Source of the DNA: Pseudomonadota bacterium
GTDB lineage: Bacteria > Pseudomonadota > Alphaproteobacteria > Rhizobiales > Rhizobiaceae
DNA: 64,000 nt
Assembly: GCA_023451735.1 (NCBI GenBank)
Contig: JAEXYH010000085.1
Location: 1-64,000, forward strand
Direction: 5' to 3'
Below the pieces are notes generated by a model that did no database searches, was not told where the DNA came from, and saw only the letters and a list, made by a program, of their open reading frames with translations. The translations under genes and the position numbers were made by a program. Below, piece by piece: positions 43,131-50,207 of the stretch; position 1 is the stretch's first letter; each line of letters begins with the position of its first letter.

Positions 43131-43691
43131 ATGAGCAACAATCTGATCGTCGGTTTCTCGGGCAACATCTCACGTCCGTCTGGCACAAGACGTTTCGTAG
43201 AGAACGTGACGGAAGCGTTGGCGGCGCAGGCCGGTCTGCAGCACGTTGTATTCGACGTGGAGGATTTTGGACCGTCACTGGCGACAGCCAGATCGGTCGC
43301 CGATCTCGACCCGGCCGCACGCCGGGTAGTCAGAACAATTGTCGAGGCCGAAGCCCTCGTCATCGGCTCGCCGACATACAAGGGGAGCTACACGGGCCTC
43401 TTCAAACATGTTATCGATCTGCTTGATCCCTCGGATCTGCGCGGCAAGCCTATCGTTCTCACGGCCACGGGCGGCGGGGACCGGCACTCGCTTGTTGTCG
43501 AACACCAGTTGCGCCCGCTCTTCGCATTCTTCGAGGCTTTCGTGACGCCCACGGCGATCTACGCCTCCGGTCGTGACTTTACTGACGGCACACCTTCGCC
43601 GGCCATTCTCGGCCGTGTGAACCAAGCGCTCGCGGAAGCGTCCCTGCTTATCAGCGCCCGCTCGATCTCCGCAGCGATTGCAGCCGAATAG
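43131..43691 (+). CDS. NAD(P)H-dependent FMN reductase, MsuE/SsuE-like
   Basis: Flavodoxin-fold reductase (186 aa) that supplies FMNH2 to the neighbouring monooxygenases. Seen: GFSGNISRPSGTRRFVENV (phosphate-binding loop), EALVIGSPTYKGSYTGLFKHVIDLLDP (the diagnostic SsuE/MsuE segment, with His after Lys as in MsuE) and VLTATGGGDRHSLVVEHQLRPLFAFFEA. AAAGGAATCTG precedes the ATG. It is the only flavin reductase visible in the island and should serve two LLM enzymes and up to two DszC/SfnB-like enzymes. Confidence 0.9.
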   Translation: MSNNLIVGFSGNISRPSGTRRFVENVTEALAAQAGLQHVVFDVEDFGPSLATARSVADLDPAARRVVRTIVEAEALVIGSPTYKGSYTGLFKHVIDLLDPSDLRGKPIVLTATGGGDRHSLVVEHQLRPLFAFFEAFVTPTAIYASGRDFTDGTPSPAILGRVNQALAEASLLISARSISAAIAAE

Positions 43692-43755
43692 GCTCGGCTT
43701 GCGATTATTGGCCTGAGATCCGTAAGAGACGTGCCAGCGCGACAAGGACAGAAGA

Positions 43756-44757
43756 ATGACAGCGAGGAAATATGTGGTCGGAATTACCGACCACATGATC
43801 GGCCTTCCCGATCTCGAAGCAGAAGTGCTTGGAGATGACGTGGAGATCGAGTTTTTCGCCAGCACGGACGAAGCATCTTTTGCTCCCGACCGCCTGGAAA
43901 GGCTCGATGCCCTGATGGTATGGGGCGCACGGCTGGGAGAAACGAGCATTACCCATCTGGCGCGCTGCAAGGGCGTGGTGCGTTATGGCGTCGGTTATGA
44001 AAAGATCGACCTTCCTGCCCTTGCCGCCGCCGGCATACCTTTCGCCAACAATCCCGATTACGGCACGGAGGAGGTCGCGGATCACGCGCTGGCCATGATT
44101 CTCTCCCTGCATCGGCGCCTTTGGGAGCATGACGAACGTGCCCGCGAATATCGTTCCGGATGGCAGATCCACAGTCTCAAGCCGCTTCATCGTTCAAACA
44201 AGGCCACGGTGGGTGTCGTGGGTGTGGGCAGAATCGGAACGGCAGTGATCAACAGACTGAAACCTTTCGGTTTCCGTATACTCGGTTACGACCCTGGCCA
44301 GCCACCCGGACATGAAAAAGCCATCGGTTATGAACGAGCGGAGCAGCTGGAAGAGCTTTTCGCCCAATCCGATATCGTAACTCTGCATTGTCCGGCGACG
44401 GATCAGACACGCGGCTTGCTGAACGCCGAAGGCCTTGCCCGGTTGAAGCGCGGAGCCATCGTCGTCAACACTGCACGGGGCGAGCTGATCGAAGACCTCG
44501 ACGCATTGGAAGCCGCACTTCGGAGCGGGCAAATTGCGGCGGCCGCAATCGATACGCTTTTGAAGGAGCCACCGGACGATCACCCGCTGCTGGCGGCGTG
44601 GCGCAACCGCGAGGACTGGCTTGCAGGGCGCTTGGTCATCACACCGCATAACGCCTTCTATTCCGATCACGCAGCCGTCGAAATGCGCCGAAACGCTGCT
44701 AAGACGGTGAAGCTATTGCTCGATGAAGGCAAACTTCGCAACCAGATCACAGGGTAA
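43756..44757 (+). CDS. D-isomer-specific 2-hydroxyacid dehydrogenase (CtBP-like)
   Basis: NAD(P)-dependent dehydrogenase (333 aa) with the two-domain formate/glycerate dehydrogenase fold. The dinucleotide site is VGVVGVGRIGTAVINRL. Catalytic residues are Arg in VVNTARGELIEDLDALEAAL, Glu in DTLLKEPPDDHPLL and His in VITPHNAFYSDHAA. It interconverts a 2-oxoacid and a D-2-hydroxyacid. Together with the FAD D-2-hydroxyacid dehydrogenase and sseA it suggests that a D-2-hydroxy (thio)acid is an intermediate of the island's pathway. It lies 64 nt after the FMN reductase on the same strand. Confidence 0.88.
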   Translation: MTARKYVVGITDHMIGLPDLEAEVLGDDVEIEFFASTDEASFAPDRLERLDALMVWGARLGETSITHLARCKGVVRYGVGYEKIDLPALAAAGIPFANNPDYGTEEVADHALAMILSLHRRLWEHDERAREYRSGWQIHSLKPLHRSNKATVGVVGVGRIGTAVINRLKPFGFRILGYDPGQPPGHEKAIGYERAEQLEELFAQSDIVTLHCPATDQTRGLLNAEGLARLKRGAIVVNTARGELIEDLDALEAALRSGQIAAAAIDTLLKEPPDDHPLLAAWRNREDWLAGRLVITPHNAFYSDHAAVEMRRNAAKTVKLLLDEGKLRNQITG

Positions 44758-44946
44758 AACGGCCCGATCAAAACTCTTTCACAGCGATGGCATACCGGAG
44801 AGGCCATCTTTACTCTTATCTGTCTGACAAACTGCCGACCCCAGGGAAAAGAAAAAAACGCTCAGCTCGCAGCACTATTTGAAGGTTTATTTCTTCTATC
44901 GGGATGAGGGGCGTGGCTGAATATCGCCCTTATACAGGAGGCTGCG

Positions 44947-46119
44947 ATGAGCAGAGTCATCAACTTGGCAGGAAAGCTCAGGGCAGTCGCCCCTTACATC
45001 AGAACGGAAGATGAAGCGATTGAGGCCGCGGAAGCTCTGGCGGATGAAATTCGGACCGTTTCCAGCGCTCATGACAGACAGCGTAGCCATCAGGAGCGCG
45101 AACGGATCGCCCGATCCGGCATTTTCGGCATAACCGTTCCAACGGAATATGGCGGTGCCGATATTTCAAACCCATTCCTGGCCGAAGTGTTGGCGATTTT
45201 GTCCGAAGCCGACAGTTCCGTTGGCCGGATTCTTCAAAGTCATTTTTACATCCTTGAAGTGCTCCGAATTGCAGGTACCGAGAATCAGAAGCGGCATTTT
45301 TTCACCAGAGCACTGGCAGGCGATCATTTTACTGCCGCACCTGTCGAAAAGAATGGCGAAACGGAGGGTAACATTAACCTTCCGATAGCAGCAGACAGCG
45401 CAGGGTATCGCCTTACCAGGCAGAAATATTACCCCAACGGCGCCCTGTTTGGCGACTGGACTGCGCTCTTCATCCAAGATGCGAAAGATCGCAATGTTAT
45501 GGCGATTGTGCCCCCTTATACAGACGGTATGATGACTGTCGATGATTGGGATGGTTTCAGCCCGGGGAGCGTAACCAAAGATAACCGCTACGTATCTGCA
45601 GATTCCGTCATTGCTTACTATAAGGTGTTCGAACAGCCGACGGCGCTTGAACCTCTCGGACAATTGCTCCACGCAGCGATAGATCTGGGGATTGCCCGCG
45701 CGTCTTTTACCGACATGATCGATTCCGTTAAAACAAGATCGCGCGGTAGTCGTAGTCTTGATATCGAGAGCGAAAAAACAGGGTCGGTCGCCGTAAAGAT
45801 AGAAGCGGCGGCAGCCGTGATTGAACGTGCAGGCAGAAAAGTGGACATCGCCCAGGTATCACCGTCCGCTTCGGCTGCCTCGGAAGCCTCTCTTGCCGTG
45901 GCAGCCGCCGAAATCCTTTCGACTGAGGCAGCGGCAGGCGCCGCCACTGCACTCTTCGCGCTTGCGGGAACTTCAGCGACGAGCAAGGTTTTCGTTCCTG
46001 GTCACCATGAGCGCATGGCACGCACCGGCGCCGTTGATGATCAAGCCCCCCGGAAATACGCCGCCATCGGGGAATTTCACCTCAACGGCAAGCTTCCGAG
46101 ACCGAACGATCGGTTCTGA
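44947..46119 (+). CDS. SfnB-family (acyl-CoA-dehydrogenase-fold) sulfur acquisition oxidoreductase, divergent C-terminus
   Basis: Acyl-CoA-dehydrogenase-fold protein (390 aa). The N- and middle domains fit the SfnB family used in dimethyl sulfone/sulfur acquisition: ARSGIFGITVPTEYGGADIS, LSEADSSVGRILQSHFYILEVLR, DWDGFSPGSVTKDNRYVSADSV, and the final YAAIGEFHLNGKLP. The usual LDRHWRNARTHTLHDP segment near the C-terminus is replaced by PGHHERMARTGAVDDQAP, so the DRHWRN core is altered. A run of Ala/Ser-rich helix (VSPSASAASEASLAVAAAEILSTEAAAGAAT, shown only in part here) precedes it. AGGAGGC gives a strong ribosome site. The 189-nt gap upstream suggests its own promoter. Confidence 0.8.
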   Translation: MSRVINLAGKLRAVAPYIRTEDEAIEAAEALADEIRTVSSAHDRQRSHQERERIARSGIFGITVPTEYGGADISNPFLAEVLAILSEADSSVGRILQSHFYILEVLRIAGTENQKRHFFTRALAGDHFTAAPVEKNGETEGNINLPIAADSAGYRLTRQKYYPNGALFGDWTALFIQDAKDRNVMAIVPPYTDGMMTVDDWDGFSPGSVTKDNRYVSADSVIAYYKVFEQPTALEPLGQLLHAAIDLGIARASFTDMIDSVKTRSRGSRSLDIESEKTGSVAVKIEAAAAVIERAGRKVDIAQVSPSASAASEASLAVAAAEILSTEAAAGAATALFALAGTSATSKVFVPGHHERMARTGAVDDQAPRKYAAIGEFHLNGKLPRPNDRF

Positions 46120-46185
46120 CTGTCTCATTCGACCGGTCTGACTAACCGAAACCGGCGGTTGTCGATTGGTGTCATGTCTATAAAC

Positions 46186-46788
46186 CTAGAAGGTGGACGG
46201 GCGTGCGATGTTGCCTCGGGATACAGCAGGCGATGTCCATTGTTCAGTATACCTCGAGCGACGCACCAGGCGCTCAAAAAAATCATATCCTTCATGCCAA
46301 CGTCCGAAGCCGCTTGCGACATTGATATGGCCCGCAAAGCCGATAATCGCCAACTCACTCCCCCAAGCCTTCACATGATGTTCCAACTGCGCGACACCCA
46401 TGTAGGGATCATTGAGACTGCCGACCACAAGACTTGGAAATGGAAGGCGTTCCATTGGTTCGATACCGAAATCAATCATGCATGGATGCATTGTTAGGGT
46501 CGTTTCCAAGGAACAGGGAGCGACCAGAAGCGCACCGCGGATAAGACCGGCCTGATGACGGTTGGCATAACTTGCAGCAAGAAGACAACCGAGGCTGTGC
46601 GCAACGAGAAAGGCGCCGTCGGTGTTCGACAGCGCCTCATCGAGCTTAGCTTGCCATTGGGCCAGTACCGGACATGTCCAGTTTTCCTGTTCAACGACCG
46701 ACGAATTAGCATTTTCATACGTCCAGTGCCGCTGCCAGTGCTCGTCGGAGGAGCCATTCAAACCCGGAATGATAAGCGTCTGGATCAT
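46186..46788 (-). CDS. RBBP9/YdeN-family alpha/beta hydrolase
   Basis: Small serine hydrolase (200 aa). The N-terminal signature GLNGSSDEHWQRHW is typical of the RBBP9/YdeN family. The predicted triad is S65 in LVAHSLGC, D127 in VGSLNDPYM and H154 in GHINVASGFG. Its substrate is unknown. It faces the sulfur island on the opposite strand, with 66 nt between the convergent stops, and marks the island's right border. The region upstream contains an ATCTA...TAGAT dyad that may be regulatory. Confidence 0.88.
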   Translation of the reverse strand: MIQTLIIPGLNGSSDEHWQRHWTYENANSSVVEQENWTCPVLAQWQAKLDEALSNTDGAFLVAHSLGCLLAASYANRHQAGLIRGALLVAPCSLETTLTMHPCMIDFGIEPMERLPFPSLVVGSLNDPYMGVAQLEHHVKAWGSELAIIGFAGHINVASGFGRWHEGYDFFERLVRRSRYTEQWTSPAVSRGNIARPSTF

Positions 46789-46957
46789 GGCCGACCTCGC
46801 TGCTTTTCTAATTCAATGAGAAGATAGACAGCCAGTCGGATTTCGTCGGCGAAATCGCATCCAAAATCTACCAGAAAGATAGATTAATTTGCCTCGTGAC
46901 ATCAGACACGCTCCGATAAATTGCTGACCACGAACACAGAATGATTGGAAATCGGAC

Positions 46958-47131
46958 ATGAAAAATCTCAACACTGCCGGCCTAGGCAAGACCAGCCAGT
47001 TTGTGGAATCGTCCGCTCTCCGACGCCACCTCCACTCCCGAATGCAGATGTGTATTGCGCCTCTTACCGCCGAGGACATTCAGAACAGGTTGCGAGAGTG
47101 GAGTGAAAGACATGCAGAGACAGGTCATTGA
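46958..47131 (+). CDS. Small hypothetical protein (57 aa)
   Basis: Short open frame with an ATG at 46958; the C-terminal half (LTAEDIQNRLREWSERHAETG) looks like a structured amphipathic helix. Its end overlaps the start of the next small gene by 20 nt, suggesting coupling. The family is not recognised. Confidence 0.4.
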   Translation: MKNLNTAGLGKTSQFVESSALRRHLHSRMQMCIAPLTAEDIQNRLREWSERHAETGH

Positions 47132-47300
47132 GCATGGCGGATTGCCAGTCGGCATAGCCATCCCGGATAGCGGAAAGCTGCGTTTTATCGCCGTGAAATT
47201 TCACGTCATCGATCTTGATGATCAGCGTTTTTCAACGGTTGGCGAACTGAGAGCTGCAATCAGCGATCATCTCCGTTCCCAAAGACAGATCGCCGCCTGA
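47112..47300 (+). CDS. Small hypothetical protein (62 aa)
   Basis: Starting at the ATG at 47112 (MQRQVIEHGGLPVGIAIPDSG), the frame reads a plausible compact alpha/beta domain ending in ELRAAISDHLRSQRQ. The composition is protein-like and the codon bias resembles the neighbours. Small proteins of this type seem common in rhizobia, but I cannot name a family. The frame is open further upstream in poor sequence. Confidence 0.5.
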   Translation: MQRQVIEHGGLPVGIAIPDSGKLRFIAVKFHVIDLDDQRFSTVGELRAAISDHLRSQRQIAA

Positions 47301-47374
47301 GGACGACGGATCAAGCCCCTGGCCTGATCTTCGCCATCATGTGTGTTCGATAAATTGCTATCCCAGAGAGCCCC

Positions 47375-47551
47375 ATGAAAGATATCCTTAAATTAGCCGG
47401 AAACCGGACGATGACGGTCGGTGTGACGCTCATCTTTGCAAGTCTGGTCATGCGCTATTTCGACACGGGCATACCCAATTGCCTCGTGGCGGTCACTCTG
47501 GCGGCTGGACTGGTTGTGGTGATTTTTGCAGCCGGCCGAATGAACGAATAG
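47375..47551 (+). CDS. Small membrane protein (58 aa)
   Basis: Open frame with an ATG preceded by CCCAGAGAG. Two hydrophobic segments (about 13-27, MTVGVTLIFASLVMR, and 36-53, CLVAVTLAAGLVVVIFAA) are separated by a short loop (YFDTGIPN), giving a two-helix hairpin. It is too short for family recognition; function unknown. Confidence 0.5.
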   Translation: MKDILKLAGNRTMTVGVTLIFASLVMRYFDTGIPNCLVAVTLAAGLVVVIFAAGRMNE

Positions 47552-47713
47552 GAAGTCATAGAGCGCCCGATTTCCCGATTTCATGGCACAGGGCAGCGAT
47601 CACGTCGGCAGGATTCTATCAATACGACGGCCGCGGATCGGAGCGCTTCGGGAACTGCCTTTCCGCTAGCGATATGTCGGCACTAGCCTGCCGGGTCACA
47701 GAGAAAAGAGGCC

Positions 47714-48004
47714 GTGGGCGATCTTGACGAACTCGCCTCTCTTCACCACATCCCGCGAGATTGGGACAAGATGCATCGCATGAAAACATTTTTGGAAAAG
47801 ACGTTCGGGCCGACCGAACTTGCCATTGTTGAAACTGCTTTCAGTGAGTGGATTGATGAGGCCAAGGTCGAAAAACAAAGTCCTGAGGCCGAATTGGCAG
47901 CAGCGATCGTGATCAACCTATTTCGCGAAGGCAACGACACGGTTCCGGCGATACGGAAGGCGATTTCCGCCCATCGTGGCCTGAACGACCTTCGCCATTC
48001 CTGA
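47714..48004 (+). CDS. Hypothetical protein (96 aa)
   Basis: Predicted helical soluble protein. Protein-like stretches are MHRMKTFLEKTFGPTELAIV, FSEWIDEAKVEKQSPEAELA and AAIVINLFREGNDTVPAIRKA. The GTG at 47714 follows AAAGAGG closely; the ATG at 47771 is an alternative that keeps the conserved-looking part. It resembles small conserved rhizobial proteins of unknown function, without a domain name I can give. Confidence 0.6.
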   Translation: MGDLDELASLHHIPRDWDKMHRMKTFLEKTFGPTELAIVETAFSEWIDEAKVEKQSPEAELAAAIVINLFREGNDTVPAIRKAISAHRGLNDLRHS

Positions 48005-48133
48005 TCATTGTTACGATTTCCTCATGCCCTAGCGACCTGCGGCGGTTGCCAAGAACTGCCTATCATGATGTGACGTCGTTTTACTGTCCACAATGGCATT
48101 GCCATTGCGGTGACGGAATATACCAAGCCACCA

Positions 48134-49186
48134 TCATCGCAGGCTGAAATACGCAGCAACTGCGTCTATATCCTCGGGTGTTAGTTCCTTGGCTGCATTG
48201 GTCATCAAGTGACTATAAGAGGAGCCACCTCGGTTTCCGGCTTTGAACAACAACAATTGCTGGCGCAGGTATGCTGAGTTCTGGCCCGATAGCTTCGGAT
48301 AGGCGGGGTTGGCCGCCGCCTTGTCATGGCAACTCAGGCAGGCAGGGATTTTATCCTCCTGTCGTCCTTTCTCCGCAAGCGCGCTGCCTTTTGCCACAAT
48401 ATCGACATCGTCCATCTTGGGACGCCGTTCGAGACGTGTCTGGGTGGCGTAATAGGATGCGAGTTCCGGCAGGGCATCGTTGGGCAGCGTTCCGACAGCC
48501 ACTTGCATGATGCCACTCGGACGTTCCTTGGCGGCATAGGCTTTCAGCGCATTGAGAAGATAGGTTTCCGATTGGCCGGCTAGGCGTGGAACCAGGCTGC
48601 CGTTATCGAGCTTGCTATCAGCATGGCAGCTTTCACAGGTGATGGGCACCGGAGAAACTTCGCCTGCATGACCAATCCCGTGCAGGCCCGATGCCTTGAG
48701 ATATTCATCGGCATCCATCTTTGGCAGTTTTTTCAGAAAAGCGACCATCGACCAGACTTCGTCATCCCGCGATTGAGTGGGCCACGCCGGCATTCCGGTG
48801 AAACGCACGCCATGCTTGACGATTTCGAACAGTTCGGCATCCGACCATTCCAGCACCGCCGTCTTCAAATCCGGCGGCGGCGGCAGCATGGCAAGCACCG
48901 AACCCGGCCGGGGTTGTGCCGGCGAGCCATGACAGATGGCACAACCGGTTTCGAAATGGCCGGCGGCACCAGGTATAAGCCCCGGCTCCTGGAGCGGCGG
49001 TACGTTACCATCCGCGACAGCACGCGCAGAGACGGAATTGCGCATCACCCAATGTAGAAACCAGTCAGTAATCGCCCAGTGCCCAGTGGAAGCGCGTACG
49101 CTCATCAGCCCGGACCAGCCGACTGCAAGCCCAAGCAAGGGGGCGATGATGGCGAGCACGATGAGATGCTTCCAGCGGACAGTCAT
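48134..49186 (-). CDS. Tri-haem c-type cytochrome of the oxidase operon
   Basis: Membrane-anchored cytochrome c (350 aa). An N-terminal hydrophobic anchor (LIVLAIIAPLLGLAVGWSG) is followed by three haem-binding motifs: CAICH (82-86), CESCH (184-188) and CLSCH (283-287). Methionines such as GVRFTGMPAWP are candidate axial ligands. It is the last gene of the caa3-type oxidase operon, and its ATG overlaps the ctaG stop. It probably carries electrons to the haem c of subunit II. Confidence 0.9.
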   Translation of the reverse strand: MTVRWKHLIVLAIIAPLLGLAVGWSGLMSVRASTGHWAITDWFLHWVMRNSVSARAVADGNVPPLQEPGLIPGAAGHFETGCAICHGSPAQPRPGSVLAMLPPPPDLKTAVLEWSDAELFEIVKHGVRFTGMPAWPTQSRDDEVWSMVAFLKKLPKMDADEYLKASGLHGIGHAGEVSPVPITCESCHADSKLDNGSLVPRLAGQSETYLLNALKAYAAKERPSGIMQVAVGTLPNDALPELASYYATQTRLERRPKMDDVDIVAKGSALAEKGRQEDKIPACLSCHDKAAANPAYPKLSGQNSAYLRQQLLLFKAGNRGGSSYSHLMTNAAKELTPEDIDAVAAYFSLR

Positions 49187-49827
49187 CAGCCCCTCCTCCG
49201 CGTTGGCTCCGGAATGCCGGACTTCAGCGTCGTTGCCAGAAGTGACACGCCACCGGCGAGATAGACGGCAGCCCCGACGAGTAGCATGATAACGCCGCCA
49301 GCCTGCTGGTCGAAGACAGGGCTGAGTTTAACACCGAAACAGGTGACCTCCGCGGAGCCGTAGAGCGGCCGTGGCGACAGCGCCAGAAGCGCACCCAGCA
49401 GTGTCATGTGCATGGAGGTAAACAGCAGGCCGAAGGCACCTGCCATGCGCCGACCATCTCGTCCAGCCTCCAGTCCGCCGAGACATGAGAGCCACAATGC
49501 AAGGCCTGCGACCAGGAAAGTAAATTGCTCGACAGCAGCGATGATACCGGCCCCCTCCGACAGCGCCCGCAAGACAGGAATGTGCCATGCCCAGACGGCG
49601 AGAAGCTCGATCACCGAGGCGACGACAGGGGAAAACCAGGGCCAGCGGGCCGGAATATCCAGCCGCGTTCCAGAAATACCGATGGCAATCAGCGGCGCCG
49701 CACCGGCGACGACGCCCATATGGGCGATCATGTGGATAGTGAAGGAAGCCCGGTCACTGAACGGCAGAAGGATTGCCCATAGACCGAACAGAAAGACAAT
49801 GCCGGCCAAGACGCAGATCCGCTTCAT
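49186..49827 (-). CDS. ctaG: Cytochrome c oxidase assembly protein CtaG (caa3 type)
   Basis: Polytopic membrane protein (213 aa) of the Caa3_CtaG family, thought to deliver copper to the oxidase. Features: IHMIAHMGVVAGAAPLIAIG, WAWHIPVLRALSEG, and LLFTSMHMTLLGALLALSPRPLYG, with conserved His/Met residues in membrane helices. I chose the ATG at 49827, which overlaps the upstream stop as ATGA, the pattern used throughout this operon; a start three codons earlier is possible. Confidence 0.85.
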   Translation of the reverse strand: MKRICVLAGIVFLFGLWAILLPFSDRASFTIHMIAHMGVVAGAAPLIAIGISGTRLDIPARWPWFSPVVASVIELLAVWAWHIPVLRALSEGAGIIAAVEQFTFLVAGLALWLSCLGGLEAGRDGRRMAGAFGLLFTSMHMTLLGALLALSPRPLYGSAEVTCFGVKLSPVFDQQAGGVIMLLVGAAVYLAGGVSLLATTLKSGIPEPTRRRG

Positions 49828-50207
49828 CGCTGACACTCCGCGATAAAGATCAGTGGTATGGCGACATAAACGACCGCGACGAAGCTGAGGCCCGAGAGCA
49901 GAAGCGTGGCAAAGCCCTGGAACAGGGTGCGGTCCTTGCGGGTCGCCTCATCATGCGGCGGGTCACCTGAGCCGAAGCCCCATTGCCGCCAGGCGAGATA
50001 GGCCGAAAGAACGATCATGGCGAGCGCGACCACGGTAAAGCCGGCGAGAACCAGCCGCATCGTTGCGAACTCGAAATCGAGCGTCGCTGCTTTCGCACAA
50101 TAGACGGCGACCGCGGCGTAGCAGACAACGAAATGGATCGCCCAGACGGCCGGTGCCGTGAATAGCGTCCAGAGGCTTTCCACCTCGCGCGGGATGACGC
50201 TCTTCAT
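49824..50207 (-). CDS. Small membrane protein of the oxidase operon
   Basis: 127-aa protein with three predicted membrane helices (WAIHFVVCYAAVAVYCAKA; LVLAGFTVVALAMIVLSAYLAW; FATLLLSGLSFVAVVYVAIPLIF). Both ends overlap neighbouring genes (ATGA), so it is a genuine operon member. Comparable small proteins sit between subunit I+III and ctaG in other rhizobial caa3-type clusters; the function is unknown, perhaps assembly or a subunit IV role. Confidence 0.75.
   Translation of the reverse strand: MKSVIPREVESLWTLFTAPAVWAIHFVVCYAAVAVYCAKAATLDFEFATMRLVLAGFTVVALAMIVLSAYLAWRQWGFGSGDPPHDEATRKDRTLFQGFATLLLSGLSFVAVVYVAIPLIFIAECQR

Noticed and set aside
44841..44870. AAAAGAAAAAAACGCTC as a fourth copy of the A-rich promoter element
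   Set aside because: It shares only the A-rich composition and has no GAC-NN-GTC dyad.
46131..46142. CGACCGGTCTGA resembling the TetR-type palindrome
   Set aside because: It is located between two convergent stops, not in a promoter, and lacks the A-rich block, so chance is likely.
48090..48108. CAATGGCATTGCCATTG hairpin
   Set aside because: It is a short self-complementary run without a T-tract; it might be a terminator for the oxidase operon but the evidence is too thin to list.
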